A DNA stretch of 64,000 bases. It comes from Cryptosporangium phraense. GTDB lineage: Bacteria; Actinomycetota; Actinomycetes; Mycobacteriales; Cryptosporangiaceae. Below the pieces are notes generated by a model. It worked only from the letters and a program-made list of their open reading frames with translations, was not told the origin of the DNA and did not search any database. The DNA lies in NCBI RefSeq assembly GCF_006912135.1, contig NZ_VIRS01000003.1, forward strand, positions 248,001 through 312,000, written 5' to 3'. Shown piece by piece: positions 1 through 8,760 of this stretch. How positions within the stretch are numbered: position 1 is the stretch's first letter; each line of letters opens with the position of its first letter. The translations under genes were made by a program, and so were the position numbers.

Positions 1-1
1 C

Positions 2-613
2 GTCGACCGCGAGACGATCACGCTCGCGTTCCTGGCCGCACTCCAGTTCCTGCCGGCCCGGCAGCGCGCCGCGCTCGTCCTCCGCGACGTCCACGGCTGG
101 CCCGCGTCCGCCACCGCCGAGGCGCTCGACCTGAGCGTCCCCGCGGTCAACAGCGCGCTGCAGCGCGCCCGCGCCACCCTCCGGCAGCATCTACCGGAAC
201 GCCGGTCGGAGTGGCGCGCCACCCGGCCGGGCCCGGCCGAACAGCAACTGCTCAACCCCTATCTGGACGCCGTCCGGCGCGCCGATCCGGCCGCGGTCGC
301 CGCGCTGCTGGCCGAAGACGTCCGGACGACGATGCCGCCCTGGCCGATGTGGTTCGAAGGGCGCGACCACGTCCGGCGGGCGCTCGCGTCGAGCTGGGAC
401 CCGGACCTCCCCGGCTACGTGGGCGAGCTCGTCTCGGAACCGCGCGGGGTCAACGGCGGGATCGGGGTCGCGACCTGGGCACGCGCGCCCGGCGACGACC
501 GGTTCCGCCCGTTCGCGATCGGCGCCTACCGGATCGAGGACGGGCTCATCGCCGAGATCACCGCGTTCCACGATCCGGCGCTGTTCGAAATATTCGGGAT
601 GCGCGACCGATGA
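2..613 (+). CDS. ECF RNA polymerase sigma factor, SnoaL-like C-terminal domain (5' end outside window)
   Basis: Partial; the start lies upstream of the window. The first ~70 visible residues are sigma region 4 (an LPARQRAALVLRDV segment followed by a helix-turn-helix with AEALDLSVPAVNSALQRAR), which reads -35 elements. The rest, from about residue 80, is a SnoaL/NTF2-like fold (NPYLDAVRRAD, then WFEGRDHVRRAL, ending in an AFHDPALF stretch), the C-terminal domain of SigJ/SigX5-type ECF factors, which lets them work without a separate anti-sigma factor. A 58-nt gap separates it from the reductase gene downstream. Family assignment is firm; target promoters are unknown. Confidence 0.85.
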   Translation, partial: VDRETITLAFLAALQFLPARQRAALVLRDVHGWPASATAEALDLSVPAVNSALQRARATLRQHLPERRSEWRATRPGPAEQQLLNPYLDAVRRADPAAVAALLAEDVRTTMPPWPMWFEGRDHVRRALASSWDPDLPGYVGELVSEPRGVNGGIGVATWARAPGDDRFRPFAIGAYRIEDGLIAEITAFHDPALFEIFGMRDR

Positions 614-671
614 GTTTCGCGCCGGTCTCCCGTCTCAACCGGGGTACGTACTCACCTGGAGGAGACGAACC

Positions 672-1208
672 ATGGCGAAAGTGCTCTACGGTGCCACGAT
701 GTCGCTCGACGGCTTCATCGCCGGCCCGGACGGTGACATGTCCTGGCTGAAGGACCACCTCGGCCCGGACCCGGTGGCCGACGACCTGGTCGCGCACGTC
801 GGCTCGGTGCTCGTCGGCGGCCGGTCGTACCGCGGTGACGACCCGAACGTGGGCACCGAGAAGGAGGGCCCGTTCGGCGGCGCCTGGCACGGCGAGCAGA
901 TCGTCCTGACCCGTACGCCGGCCCCGGACCTGCCCGGCGTGACGTTCGTGAGCACTCTGAACACCGCACTCCACCAAGCCAGGGCCGCGGCCGGCGACCA
1001 GTACGTCTGCATCATCGGCGCCGACGTCGGCCGCCAGTGCCTCGACGCCGGCGAGGTCGACGAGGTGCTGGTGTTCGTCGCCCCGGTCCTGCTCGGCGAC
1101 GGGGTGCCGCTCTACCGGCACCTGGGCGGCGCGACCACCCGCCTGGAGTGCACGAACGTGCACACGACCCCACACGCGACGAGCCTCTGGTACCGCGTGC
1201 ACCGCTGA
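672..1208 (+). CDS. Dihydrofolate reductase family protein (RibD C-terminal-like)
   Basis: A 178-residue single-domain protein of the DHFR/RibD-C superfamily, probably an NAD(P)H-dependent reductase of unknown substrate. It opens with MSLDGFIAGPDGDM, the usual family N terminus, has a VLVGGRSY strand-loop, and ends with a DEVLVFVAPVLLGDGVPLY segment characteristic of RibD-like reductases. A strong ribosome site (GGAGGAG) lies 8 nt before the ATG. Actinobacteria carry many such paralogs that are not true folate enzymes, so no pathway is assigned. It is read in the same direction as the sigma factor upstream but appears to be its own unit. Confidence 0.85.
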   Translation: MAKVLYGATMSLDGFIAGPDGDMSWLKDHLGPDPVADDLVAHVGSVLVGGRSYRGDDPNVGTEKEGPFGGAWHGEQIVLTRTPAPDLPGVTFVSTLNTALHQARAAAGDQYVCIIGADVGRQCLDAGEVDEVLVFVAPVLLGDGVPLYRHLGGATTRLECTNVHTTPHATSLWYRVHR

Positions 1209-1240
1209 CCGGCGGGTGGACGTGTCGCTGAGTTACTGAG

Positions 1241-1738
1241 TCAGCAGCGGACCTGGCCGTCGACGATCTTGAAGTAGGGGGAGGCGCCGAGGTCGCCGGT
1301 GAGTGGGCTGATCGCGTGCATCCACATCCGGAACACGCGCTCCAGCGCCTCGAACCGGTCCGCCGCCGCGTTCAGCTCGTCCACGCCCAGGTGTTTCAGC
1401 GTGGGCTGCTGCCGGGCCTCGAGGCCGAGATCCGGGTCGATTCGGGCGTAGCCGGTGAACCAGTCGCCGGGCGCCTGGGCCTCCCGGGTCGCGAAGGCCG
1501 CGGTGAGCTCGGTCTCCAGTGACTCCAGCAGCGCGTCGATGCGCAGGTCGTCCTTGTACTGCCGGGTGAGCGTGCTGAACGCCTTCAGCAGGTCGCCGTC
1601 CGGCACCGGCACGTCCTGGCGCGAGGCCATGACCTGGATCCGCCAGCGGAGCGCGTCGATCAGCGTCGCGTAGGCCAGCACGTACCGGCCGACCGCGCGG
1701 ACCTGGGCGTCGTCGGGGCTGTAGGACTGGTCAGTCAC
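1241..1738 (-). CDS. Conserved hypothetical protein coupled to TetR regulator
   Basis: A 165-residue, mostly helical protein with no recognised domain. It is rich in charged residues and has a central ALRWRIQVMASRQ helix and a second segment LEALERVFRMWMHA; no signal peptide or membrane segment is apparent. The GTG start overlaps the 3' end of the TetR gene by 8 nt (GTGACTGA), so the two are almost certainly translated from one mRNA. That coupling suggests a role tied to the TetR regulon, but the sequence gives no function. Confidence 0.7.
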   Translation of the reverse strand: MTDQSYSPDDAQVRAVGRYVLAYATLIDALRWRIQVMASRQDVPVPDGDLLKAFSTLTRQYKDDLRIDALLESLETELTAAFATREAQAPGDWFTGYARIDPDLGLEARQQPTLKHLGVDELNAAADRFEALERVFRMWMHAISPLTGDLGASPYFKIVDGQVRC

Positions 1739-2345
1739 GGGGGCCTCCAGGCAGGTTCGCGTCCATCGCCACGAACGCCGCCCGGGCGCGGGCGGCGGCT
1801 TCGAGGACGAGCGGTTCGGTGTACGTCGTGCTGTGGTTCGCCTTGGCCACGCTGGCGACGATCGTCCAGGCCAGCCCGACCAGCAGGACGTCGTCGCCGC
1901 GCTCGATCTGCTCGGCCGACAGCCGCTGACGCAGGACCGGCACGATCCTGTCCTTGATGTTCCGGCCGACGGCCTCGCCGATGAACGCGTACTTCGCGGG
2001 CAGCCGGGCGACGATCGCGTTCCAGGCCCGGGAGTGCTCCTGAGCGGCCGCGTTGCGGTGGGCGATCGCCTGGATCAGGGCTTGTAGCGGCGGTTCGTCC
2101 GCGGGCCGCGCCGCGAGCTGATCGGGGATCCGCGACCCGCCGCGGACCCCGAACTCGATCAGCACGTCGTCGCGCGAGGCGAAGTAGCGGTAGAACGTCC
2201 GCTCCGAGATCTCGGCCGCGGCAGCCAGGTCCGACACCGTGATGCCGTCGTAGTCGCGGCTCTCGAACAGCTCGACGGCGCGGGCGGTGATCACGTCCCG
2301 CCCGGCCTCGCGCCGGGCGAGAGCGGTCTGCGTACGGAAGTCCAC
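1731..2345 (-). CDS. TetR family transcriptional regulator
   Basis: N-terminal TetR helix-turn-helix (ITVSDLAAAAEISERTFYRYF, about residues 31-51) followed by a helical ligand-binding domain containing TWTIV/KANHSTTY-like helices. The GTG at 2345 is preferred: it has a GAGGAG ribosome site 4 nt upstream and leaves the 15-bp palindrome at 2378-2392 outside the coding region. A longer frame from GTG 2393 (220 aa) exists but would bury that palindrome. Divergent from the amidohydrolase gene, which it probably represses; the 165-aa partner follows it with an 8-nt overlap. Confidence 0.85.
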   Translation of the reverse strand: MDFRTQTALARREAGRDVITARAVELFESRDYDGITVSDLAAAAEISERTFYRYFASRDDVLIEFGVRGGSRIPDQLAARPADEPPLQALIQAIAHRNAAAQEHSRAWNAIVARLPAKYAFIGEAVGRNIKDRIVPVLRQRLSAEQIERGDDVLLVGLAWTIVASVAKANHSTTYTEPLVLEAAARARAAFVAMDANLPGGPRD

Positions 2346-2377
2346 GCCGCTCCTCAGAGTCAGTTCCTGCCGACTAC

Positions 2378-2392
2378 TGGCAGAGTCTGCCA
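2378..2392. promoter_or_regulatory. Perfect 15-bp palindrome, likely TetR operator
   Basis: TGGCAGA-G-TCTGCCA: 7-bp arms around one base, in the gap between the divergent TetR and amidohydrolase genes. Position and symmetry fit a TetR dimer site controlling both genes; no footprint is known, so this is inference. Confidence 0.55.
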
Positions 2393-2440
2393 CACTCTTG
2401 CTACCGTCCGGAAAGGCTTACTGGAAGGTGAGATCGAATC

Positions 2441-3697
2441 ATGCGCATCGAGGACATGACCCTGATCAGCATCGACGACCACGTCGTCGAGCCGCCCGAC
2501 ATGTTCGAAGGCCACGTCCCGGAGAAGTACAAGGGGCTGGCCCCGAAGGTCGAGAAGAACGAGCAGGGCAACGACAACTGGGTCTTCCAGGGCGCGTCGA
2601 TGGGCACGATGGGCCTGAACGCGGTGGTCAGCTGGCCGGCCGAGGAGTGGGGCATGGACCCGGCCGGCTACGCCGAGATGCGTCCGGGCGCCTACGACAT
2701 CCACGCCCGCGTCCGTGACATGGACCGCAACGGCGTCCTCGCGTCGATGTGCTTCCCGACGTTCGCCGGGTTCTCGGCCGGCTTCTTCCAGAAGGCCCCG
2801 GACAAGGACCTCGCGTTCGCGATGCTCCAGGCCTACAACGACTGGCACGTCGACGAGTGGTGTGCCGCCTATCCGGGCCGGATGATCCCGATCGGCATCT
2901 CGCCGGTGTGGAACCCGGAGCAGATGATCTCGGAGATCCATCGGCTCTCGGCCAAGGGTGTGCGCGCGGTGACGATGCCCGAGCTGCCGCACCTGCAGGG
3001 TGTGCCGTCCTATCACGACCTGGACTACTGGGGACCGGTCTTCCAGGCGTGCAGCGACACCGGCACGGTGATGTGCCTGCACATCGGCGCCGGTCTCGGC
3101 GCGCTACGCCTCACCCCGGGCGCGCCGATCGACAACATGATCATCCTGGCGACGCAGGTGTCGGTGCTGGCGGCCCAGGACCTGCTCTGGGGCCCGGCCA
3201 TGCGCACCTACCCCGACCTGAAGATCGCCTGGTCGGAGGCGGGCATCGGGTGGATCCCGTTCTACCTCGACCGGTCCGACCGGCATTACACGAACCAGCG
3301 CTGGCTGCGGCGTGACTTCGGTGGGTCGCTGCCCAGCGAGGTGTTCAAGGCCCACTCGCTGGCCTGCTACGTCACCGACCCGGCGGCGCTCAAGAACCGG
3401 CACGAGATCGGCATCGAGACGATCGCCTGGGAGTGCGACTACCCGCACTCGGACTCGATCTTCCCGAACGCTCCGGAGTTCGTCCTCAACGAGATGAACA
3501 ACGCGGGCGTCAATGACGACGAGATCAACATGATCACCTGGCAGAACAGTGCCCGCTTCTTCGGCTGGGACCCGTTCAAGCACATCTCGGCGTCGGACGC
3601 GACGGTGGGCGCGCTGCGGGCGACGGCTACCGATGTGGACGTGACGATCCGGCCGAGGGCGGAGTGGAAGAAGCTGTACGAGGCCGCACACGCCTGA
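2441..3697 (+). CDS. Amidohydrolase family protein (amidohydrolase-2 type metal-dependent TIM barrel)
   Basis: 418 residues, the usual length for the PF04909 family of hydrolases and decarboxylases. The N-terminal ISIDDHVVEPPDMF replaces the common metal-binding DxHxxE strand; a buried His occurs in VMCLHIGAG (about residue 212) and an Asp/His pair in WECDYPHSDS (about residues 330-339), the positions expected for the remaining metal and catalytic ligands. Ribosome site GGAAGGTGA lies upstream of the ATG. Close relatives occur in steroid and aromatic degradation clusters, but the substrate cannot be read here. Likely controlled by the divergent TetR. Confidence 0.88.
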   Translation: MRIEDMTLISIDDHVVEPPDMFEGHVPEKYKGLAPKVEKNEQGNDNWVFQGASMGTMGLNAVVSWPAEEWGMDPAGYAEMRPGAYDIHARVRDMDRNGVLASMCFPTFAGFSAGFFQKAPDKDLAFAMLQAYNDWHVDEWCAAYPGRMIPIGISPVWNPEQMISEIHRLSAKGVRAVTMPELPHLQGVPSYHDLDYWGPVFQACSDTGTVMCLHIGAGLGALRLTPGAPIDNMIILATQVSVLAAQDLLWGPAMRTYPDLKIAWSEAGIGWIPFYLDRSDRHYTNQRWLRRDFGGSLPSEVFKAHSLACYVTDPAALKNRHEIGIETIAWECDYPHSDSIFPNAPEFVLNEMNNAGVNDDEINMITWQNSARFFGWDPFKHISASDATVGALRATATDVDVTIRPRAEWKKLYEAAHA

Positions 3698-3705
3698 GGA
3701 ACTCG

Positions 3706-4296
3706 CTAGGGCGCCGACGGGGCTCGGAACGCGCGGATCGTGAGTGCTGCGAAGCGTCGGGATGCGGCGACGCGGGCTGCTGGGGTGTTCGCGCGGATGC
3801 CGCCGCCGGCCATGAGCATGAGGGTCACGTCGTTCACCGTGACGTCGGTGCGGAGGCGGCCGGTCGCCTTCGCCCGGCGTACGAGTTCGGCCGCGGAGGC
3901 CAGCGAGGAGGCTCGGTTCGCCGTGAGGTCCAGTGCGCGCGGGAACCGGGCCTTGACCGCCGCGGCGAAGCCGTTGTCGCGTGCTTGCAGGTCGCAGAGT
4001 CGCGCGACCGTCCGGCAGAAGCCGCGCCAGGGATCGGGGTCGGCGAGCCCGTCGTCCAGGGCAGATCGCCAGGCCCGCAAATCGTCGGCGAACACCTCCG
4101 CGACCAGGAGCTGTTTGGTCGGGAAATGACGGTAGACGGTCGACGTTCCGGTTCCCGCGCGTCGAGCGATCTCCCGGATCGGTACGTCCAGGCCCTGTGC
4201 GCCCAGTGCCGAGCGGGCCGCATGAATGATGCGCTCGTGGTTCTCCCGGGCGTCGTCGCGCGGGCTGCGGGACAAACGAGCGGTCACCGCTCTCAC
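3706..4296 (-). CDS. TetR family transcriptional regulator
   Basis: 196 residues from GTG 4296 (a second GTG lies at 4287). The HTH is [20 protein letters not shown], about residues 36-55, followed by a C-terminal domain of the type seen in SbtR-like regulators ([14 protein letters not shown]). The frame stays open to 4581, but that extension is antisense to the methyltransferase and is not used. The gene is divergent from the methyltransferase with only ~40 bp between starts, so both promoters overlap and autoregulation plus control of the methyltransferase is likely. No clear operator palindrome was found in the gap. Confidence 0.85.
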   Translation of the reverse strand: MRAVTARLSRSPRDDARENHERIIHAARSALGAQGLDVPIREIARRAGTGTSTVYRHFPTKQLLVAEVFADDLRAWRSALDDGLADPDPWRGFCRTVARLCDLQARDNGFAAAVKARFPRALDLTANRASSLASAAELVRRAKATGRLRTDVTVNDVTLMLMAGGGIRANTPAARVAASRRFAALTIRAFRAPSAP

Positions 4297-4336
4297 ATTA
4301 GTGAAGCGGCCCGGGACGCTGGCTACGGTCCGGTGT

Positions 4337-5257
4337 ATGACTTCTACCAGGCCTGACTCGGACACCTGGGACCTCGCGACCAGCGTCGGAGCGACCGCGA
4401 CGATGGCCGCCGCGGCCCGGGCGATCGCGACGCGCGCGGATCGTTCGCTCATCGACGATCCGTTCGCCGAACCGCTCGTCCGGTCGGTCGGCATCGATCT
4501 GCTCACGCGGCTGGCGACCGGCGAACTTCCCCCCGACGAGCTGGTCGGGTCGGCGGCGATCGACGGAGCCCAGATCCGCACCCGGTTCTACGACGAGTTC
4601 TTCCTCGACGCGACGACGGCGGGCATCGATCAGGCCGTCATCCTGGCGTCCGGACTCGACTCCCGCGCCTACCGGCTGGCCTGGCCGGCGGACGCCGTCG
4701 TGTTCGAGGTCGACCAGCCGCAGGTCATCGACTTCAAGACCCGGGTCCTGAGCGAACTGGGCGCCGCACCGACCGCCGACCGGCGGGCCGTCGCGGCCGA
4801 TCTGCGAGACGACTGGCCGGCCGCGCTGCGTGCCGCCGGATTCGACCCGGCCCGGCCGACCGCGTGGAGCGCCGAAGGGCTGCTCAGCTACCTGCCGCCC
4901 CCAGCGCAGGATCGTCTGCTGGACCTGGTCACCGAGCTCAGTGCGCCGGGCAGCCGGGTGGCCACCGAAAGCCGGCCCGCTCCGCTACCGGACGAAGAGG
5001 CCACCACGAAGGCGGGACTGCGCCGCATTTCCGAGCGCTGGCGCGCGCACGGGTTCGATCTCGATCACGCGCGCCTGCGCTATTTCGGGGAGCGCAACGA
5101 AGCTGCTCGGTACCTCGCCGACTGCGGCTGGACGCTGAGCGCGATCACCGTCCGAGACCTGCTCGCCGCCAACGGCCTTCCGCCGTTCCTCGACGACGAC
5201 CTGCGGATGGGCGACGTGGTCTACGTCAGCGGCGTCCTCGATCAGATGACGACGTAG
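4337..5257 (+). CDS. Class I SAM-dependent methyltransferase, TIGR00027/LCM family
   Basis: 306 residues from ATG 4337. The [11 protein letters not shown] and [11 protein letters not shown] segments, followed by the Y-D-x-F-F box and the [11 protein letters not shown] motif I, are the signature of the actinobacterial putative O-methyltransferase family related to leucine carboxyl methyltransferases. [11 protein letters not shown] is the acidic post-I motif that binds the SAM ribose and [12 protein letters not shown] is the family's conserved motif. Mycobacteria carry many copies, mostly of unknown substrate. Divergent from a TetR repressor. The frame extends upstream to 4226, but that part is antisense to the TetR gene. 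Confidence 0.92.
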   Translation: MTSTRPDSDTWDLATSVGATATMAAAARAIATRADRSLIDDPFAEPLVRSVGIDLLTRLATGELPPDELVGSAAIDGAQIRTRFYDEFFLDATTAGIDQAVILASGLDSRAYRLAWPADAVVFEVDQPQVIDFKTRVLSELGAAPTADRRAVAADLRDDWPAALRAAGFDPARPTAWSAEGLLSYLPPPAQDRLLDLVTELSAPGSRVATESRPAPLPDEEATTKAGLRRISERWRAHGFDLDHARLRYFGERNEAARYLADCGWTLSAITVRDLLAANGLPPFLDDDLRMGDVVYVSGVLDQMTT

Positions 5258-5275
5258 CCGGACCACGGTGATCGG

Positions 5276-6052
5276 TCAGCCGCCCGAGACGAACCTGGTG
5301 CCGTTCCAGCGGTAGGTACGGACCAGGGTGCCACCTGAGTCCGGACGCCAGTCGACGACGATGGTGCGGCCGTTCTCGCGCAGACTCGGCAGTGGATCGA
5401 CGTAGGCCTGCATGCCGTCGACGAACCCGATCGGCGTCGGGCCGCCTTTCGCATTACCCGTGAACGCGACGATCATGAACCTGGTCTCCGGACCGCCGAC
5501 GGTGGCGTTGCCGTAGCAGGTGATCACCACGACCGCATCGGTGAGCCCGTCCCGGTCGACGTCGCCGTAGACCGGCGGCGCGCTGGGGACGATCGAGTAG
5601 TGCCAGGGCGGCAGCGAGGCGACTCCGTCGGAGAACTGGACGCGAGTGAGCGGGCACACGTCGTTCGACGGCAGGTTCATGACCGAGTTGCGCCAGTCGA
5701 TCGGGCGCAGTGCCGTCCTGGCCGCCGTGGCCGAGGGCGGCGCGGAACTCGACCCGTCCGGCTCCGACGACCGGCCGGAGGGGGTGGGGTAGCCGGGCGT
5801 CGGGGCCGGGACAGCGGTCGGCTTCGGGGTGACCGGCCGCAGCCGGTCGGTGTCGTGGCGGCCGGCGAAGCCGAACACCACGCCGATCGCGGCAATCAGG
5901 ACCAGGGCCGTCGCCGCGGCGGCCAGGCCGTGCCGGCGGCGGCGAGCGGCCGCGATGCGCCGGGCGTGCGTCGGTCCGGGACCCCGGTAGGGCTCGTCCG
6001 CGGCGGTCATCAGCCCGCGGAGCAGCCGCGTCACGTCCTCCTCCGGGTTCAT
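5276..6052 (-). CDS. Single-pass membrane protein coupled to SigE-type sigma factor
   Basis: 258 residues. Residues 1-36 are cytoplasmic and Arg-rich near the membrane; ~37-58 form one transmembrane helix; then comes a Pro/Ser/Thr linker and an exported domain containing GDVDRDGLTDAVVV, an Asp-rich calcium-loop-like motif of FG-GAP/VCBS type. The ATG at 6052 overlaps the sigma gene stop by 4 nt (ATGA), so translation is coupled. Position and topology suggest a membrane-bound modulator of the sigma factor, but there is no zinc anti-sigma motif (HxxxCxxC), so this role is an inference. The same arrangement recurs at 30,577. Confidence 0.8.
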   Translation of the reverse strand: MNPEEDVTRLLRGLMTAADEPYRGPGPTHARRIAAARRRRHGLAAAATALVLIAAIGVVFGFAGRHDTDRLRPVTPKPTAVPAPTPGYPTPSGRSSEPDGSSSAPPSATAARTALRPIDWRNSVMNLPSNDVCPLTRVQFSDGVASLPPWHYSIVPSAPPVYGDVDRDGLTDAVVVITCYGNATVGGPETRFMIVAFTGNAKGGPTPIGFVDGMQAYVDPLPSLRENGRTIVVDWRPDSGGTLVRTYRWNGTRFVSGG

Positions 6053-6582
6053 CGGATCCTCCCGTCGACGGTCGGCTCGCCCAATTCGGAGGCCAGCGCC
6101 GTGCGACCCCGGTGCAGCCAGGACTTGACCGTTCCCTCGGCCACCCGCTCGCCGGCGGCGATCTCGGCGATCGGGACGTCGGCCAGGTAGTGCAGGACGA
6201 TCGCCTTCCGTTGCTTGGACGGGAGCAGCGCGAGTGCGGCCACCAGCGCCACGTGCGTCGGATCCGGCGGCGGCACCACCGGTTGCTCCCGCTGCCCGGC
6301 CAGGAACGCGAGGGATCGACGGGCCCGGCGCCATCGACTGACCGCCAGCCGCAACGCGACGGTGCGCACCCAGGCCGCCGGCTCGTCGTAGGCGTGGAGG
6401 GTCGACCAGCGCGCCCACCCGCGGGCGAACGCCTCCTGGACGAGATCCTGGGCCGCGCCCCGGTCGCCGACGTAGGCGTAGAGCTGCTTGCACAGCGACG
6501 GGAAGTGGGCGGCGTAGAAGGCCGCGAACTCCGCCTCGCTCTGGGATTCCACCAGCGGCTCCGTCCGGTCAAGTGCACTCAC
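6049..6582 (-). CDS. SigE-family ECF RNA polymerase sigma factor
   Basis: 177 residues from GTG 6582. Region 2 spans about residues 18-82 (FAAFYAAHFPSLCKQLYAYV, then AAQDLVQEAF and AAWVRTVALRLAVSRWRR), and region 4 spans about 105-165 (LLPSKQRKAIVLHYLADVPIAEIA with HTH GTVKSWLHRGR). This matches the compact actinobacterial SigE family (TIGR02983). It heads a two-gene operon with the membrane protein at 5276. A GCAACC-N-CGT ECF-type promoter lies just upstream, placing the start site about at the GTG, so the message may be leaderless and the gene autoregulated. Confidence 0.9.
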   Translation of the reverse strand: MSALDRTEPLVESQSEAEFAAFYAAHFPSLCKQLYAYVGDRGAAQDLVQEAFARGWARWSTLHAYDEPAAWVRTVALRLAVSRWRRARRSLAFLAGQREQPVVPPPDPTHVALVAALALLPSKQRKAIVLHYLADVPIAEIAAGERVAEGTVKSWLHRGRTALASELGEPTVDGRIR

Positions 6583-6590
6583 TGGAGTAC

Positions 6591-6614
6591 ACGCTGACGC
6601 GGGCGTCCGGTTGC
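6591..6614 (-). promoter_or_regulatory. Candidate ECF sigma promoter
   Basis: On the minus strand GCAACC (6614-6609) is followed by CGT (6593-6591); the core AAC and CGT are 16 nt apart, the spacing typical of ECF promoters. It sits 8 bp upstream of the sigma factor GTG, fitting autoregulation and a leaderless transcript. Sequence match only. Confidence 0.45.
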
Positions 6615-6657
6615 ACCTCGATTTCGCGGAGGCGTCACCGCCCGGGCCGCGGACGGG

Positions 6658-7875
6658 TCAGCGGCGGCTCCACTCCTCGGCCAGCAGCTGGTAGGAGCGG
6701 ACCCGGTCGGCGTGGTCGTGCGTGATCGTCGTGATCACCAGTTCGTCGGCGCCGGTCGCGTCGCGGAGCTGTTCGAGCCGGTCGGCGACGGTGCCGGGCG
6801 CGCCGACGAACTGGGTGTCCACGCGGTCCTTCACCAGGTCCGGGTCCCACGGGTAGGCGGCGGCTTCGTCCGGGGTCGGGTAGGCGATCGCGCCCGCGCC
6901 GGAGCGGATGCTGTGCACCCAGGGCGCGTAGCCGGAGGCGAGTACGGCGGCCTGCTCGTCCGTCTCGCCGACCACGACGTCGGCCGAGACCGAGACGTGG
7001 GGACGGTCGAGGTCGGCCGAGGGCGTGAACGCGGCCCGGTAGGCGCGGACGGCGTCGAGGACGGTGCTCGGGCTGTGGTGGTAGCTGGCGACGAAACGCA
7101 GGCCGTTCCGGCCGGCCACCGTCGCGCTGGAGCCGCCGGACGCGCCGAGGATCCAGACCTGGACGTCGGCGCCCTCGCCCGGGTTCGCGTGTCCGGCCGG
7201 GTGGGTGCCGGCCAGGAGCGCGAGGACGTCGCCGATCTGCTCGTCGTAGCTCGGGGTGTAGGCGCCGGGCTGTTGCAACAGGTCGAGTTGGGCGGCGATC
7301 TTCGGGCCGGCCGTCTGCAGGAGGCGGCTCACATCGAAGTGCTTGGGCAGCAGCAGGCCGTTCTCGGCGCGTTCCTCGGCCGTGTGGGCCGCGCGACCCC
7401 GGTCGGCGAGGTACGCGGTGGCCGCCGCCGCCAGCACCGGCTGCGCCGCCGCCCCGGCCCCCGCCGCCGCCAGCACCGGTTCCGCCGGCTCCGCCGGCTC
7501 AGCGGCGGCCGGTTCGGGAACGGGCGGCTTCTGGCGGCCGAACGAGCGGCCGATGCCGAGGTCTATGCGCCCCGGATAGGCCGCGTCCAGCAGGCCGAAC
7601 TCCTCCACGGTCGCCAGCGGCTGCCGGTGTCCGAACTGGACCCCGGCCGACCCGATCCGGATCGTGCTGGTCGCCGCCGCGGCCAGCGCGATCGACACGG
7701 CCGGCGACGACCCGAGCACGCCCGGGTTGAGGTGATGCTCGGCGAACCAGTAGCGGGTATAGCCGAAGCGCTCGGTCTGCCGGGCCAGGTCGATCGCGTT
7801 GCGGACGGCCGCGCCGACGCTCTCGCCGCTGCTCCGGGGAATGAGGTCGAGCACGCCGAGGGGAGTGATCGTCAT
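6658..7875 (-). CDS. LLM-class flavin-dependent oxidoreductase (MsnO8-like)
   Basis: 405 residues from ATG 7875, where the protein opens with LGVLDLIP as in MsnO8-type luciferase-like monooxygenases; an upstream ATG at 7896 would add a 7-residue tail. TRYWFAEHHLNPG (about residue 50) and GRIDLGIGRSFGRQ are conserved flavin/substrate loops. About residues 112-148 form an Ala/Pro/Glu-rich insertion (EPAEPAEPVLAAAG) not typical of the family. Presumed to use FMNH2 and O2 on an unknown substrate. No partner reductase is next to it; it is followed after a gap by the sigma factor region and preceded by the LuxR regulator. Confidence 0.88.
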   Translation of the reverse strand: MTITPLGVLDLIPRSSGESVGAAVRNAIDLARQTERFGYTRYWFAEHHLNPGVLGSSPAVSIALAAAATSTIRIGSAGVQFGHRQPLATVEEFGLLDAAYPGRIDLGIGRSFGRQKPPVPEPAAAEPAEPAEPVLAAAGAGAAAQPVLAAAATAYLADRGRAAHTAEERAENGLLLPKHFDVSRLLQTAGPKIAAQLDLLQQPGAYTPSYDEQIGDVLALLAGTHPAGHANPGEGADVQVWILGASGGSSATVAGRNGLRFVASYHHSPSTVLDAVRAYRAAFTPSADLDRPHVSVSADVVVGETDEQAAVLASGYAPWVHSIRSGAGAIAYPTPDEAAAYPWDPDLVKDRVDTQFVGAPGTVADRLEQLRDATGADELVITTITHDHADRVRSYQLLAEEWSRR

Positions 7876-7917
7876 ACCTATCAACCCTATAGGCATTGAG
7901 GGCGATCCGAACAGTGA

Positions 7918-8748
7918 CTACAAAAGCAGACCACCGCGACGGGCGGCGGCGACCGTCGCCGTCCGGGTGTGCGTGCCGAGCTTCCGTCCCGCGCTGCGCA
8001 GATAGCTCTTCACGGTCTCCGCCCCCAGCCCCAGCCGCCGCGCCGCCTCCGCGTTCGTGCACCCCACCGCCACTAGCGCCAGCACGTCCACCTCCCGCCC
8101 CGACAGCGTCACCCCGGACCGCGCCCGGCCGACCGTCAGTCGTCGGGAGACGTCGAGCAGGCGACGGCGGAGCTCGGGATCGTCGACCTCGCGGGAGATC
8201 GCGCGCAGTTCGGCGTCCGCCTCGCGGACGTCGTCCCATTCCGGCGCGGACGGGCGCTCCCGGGCGGCGCGCGTGAGCGCGGCGGTCTCCAGCGTCTCCA
8301 GCCGACGCTCGACCTCCCGCTGCACGGCGAGCTCGACCGCGGCCTCGGCCGCGACGGCGGCCATCGCGTCCACCACCCGTGGCCCGAGCGCGAACGGCTC
8401 GCGGATGCCCCCGTACAGCACCGCGAGCGCCTTCCCGCCGACGACGGCGGGCACCGCGGCGATCGCCCGCAGGCCCTCGCCGACGACTGGGCGGTCGTAG
8501 TCGTGGGTGATCCGGGTGTCGGCGGCGTAATCGGCGACGCTCGAGGGCCGGGACGTCGCCAGCACCCGGCCGCCGAGCCCGTTGCCGTCCGTCACCAGGA
8601 GGTTCTGCAGGCCGGCGGTCGTCGTCCCGGTGAACTCGGTCAGGCGCAGACCGCCGGGGACGAGGAGGCCGCCGAAGGCGACCGGCAGGCCGGTCGACCG
8701 GCGTAAGCGCAGCAGCGCGCCGCGCACGGCGGCGTGTTCGCTGGTCAT
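7918..8748 (-). CDS. GAF-like domain LuxR-type transcriptional regulator
   Basis: 276 residues. The N-terminal ~150 residues form a GAF-like sensor (AIAAVPAVVGGKALAVLYGG is the typical strand pair), then a helical linker, then a C-terminal LuxR HTH (TLSGREVDVLALVAVGCTN, ETVKSYLRSAGRKLG, about residues 213-265). Divergent from the acyl-CoA synthetase at 8830, with a 20-bp inverted repeat between them. This gene order with an AMP-forming ligase suggests it senses an acid or its CoA ester and controls the ligase; the ligand is unknown. Confidence 0.87.
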   Translation of the reverse strand: MTSEHAAVRGALLRLRRSTGLPVAFGGLLVPGGLRLTEFTGTTTAGLQNLLVTDGNGLGGRVLATSRPSSVADYAADTRITHDYDRPVVGEGLRAIAAVPAVVGGKALAVLYGGIREPFALGPRVVDAMAAVAAEAAVELAVQREVERRLETLETAALTRAARERPSAPEWDDVREADAELRAISREVDDPELRRRLLDVSRRLTVGRARSGVTLSGREVDVLALVAVGCTNAEAARRLGLGAETVKSYLRSAGRKLGTHTRTATVAAARRGGLLL

Positions 8749-8760
8749 CCCCCCAGGGTG

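Noticed and set aside
4297-4581. N-terminal extension of the TetR gene
   Set aside because: Antisense to the methyltransferase, and TetR homology begins only after 4296.
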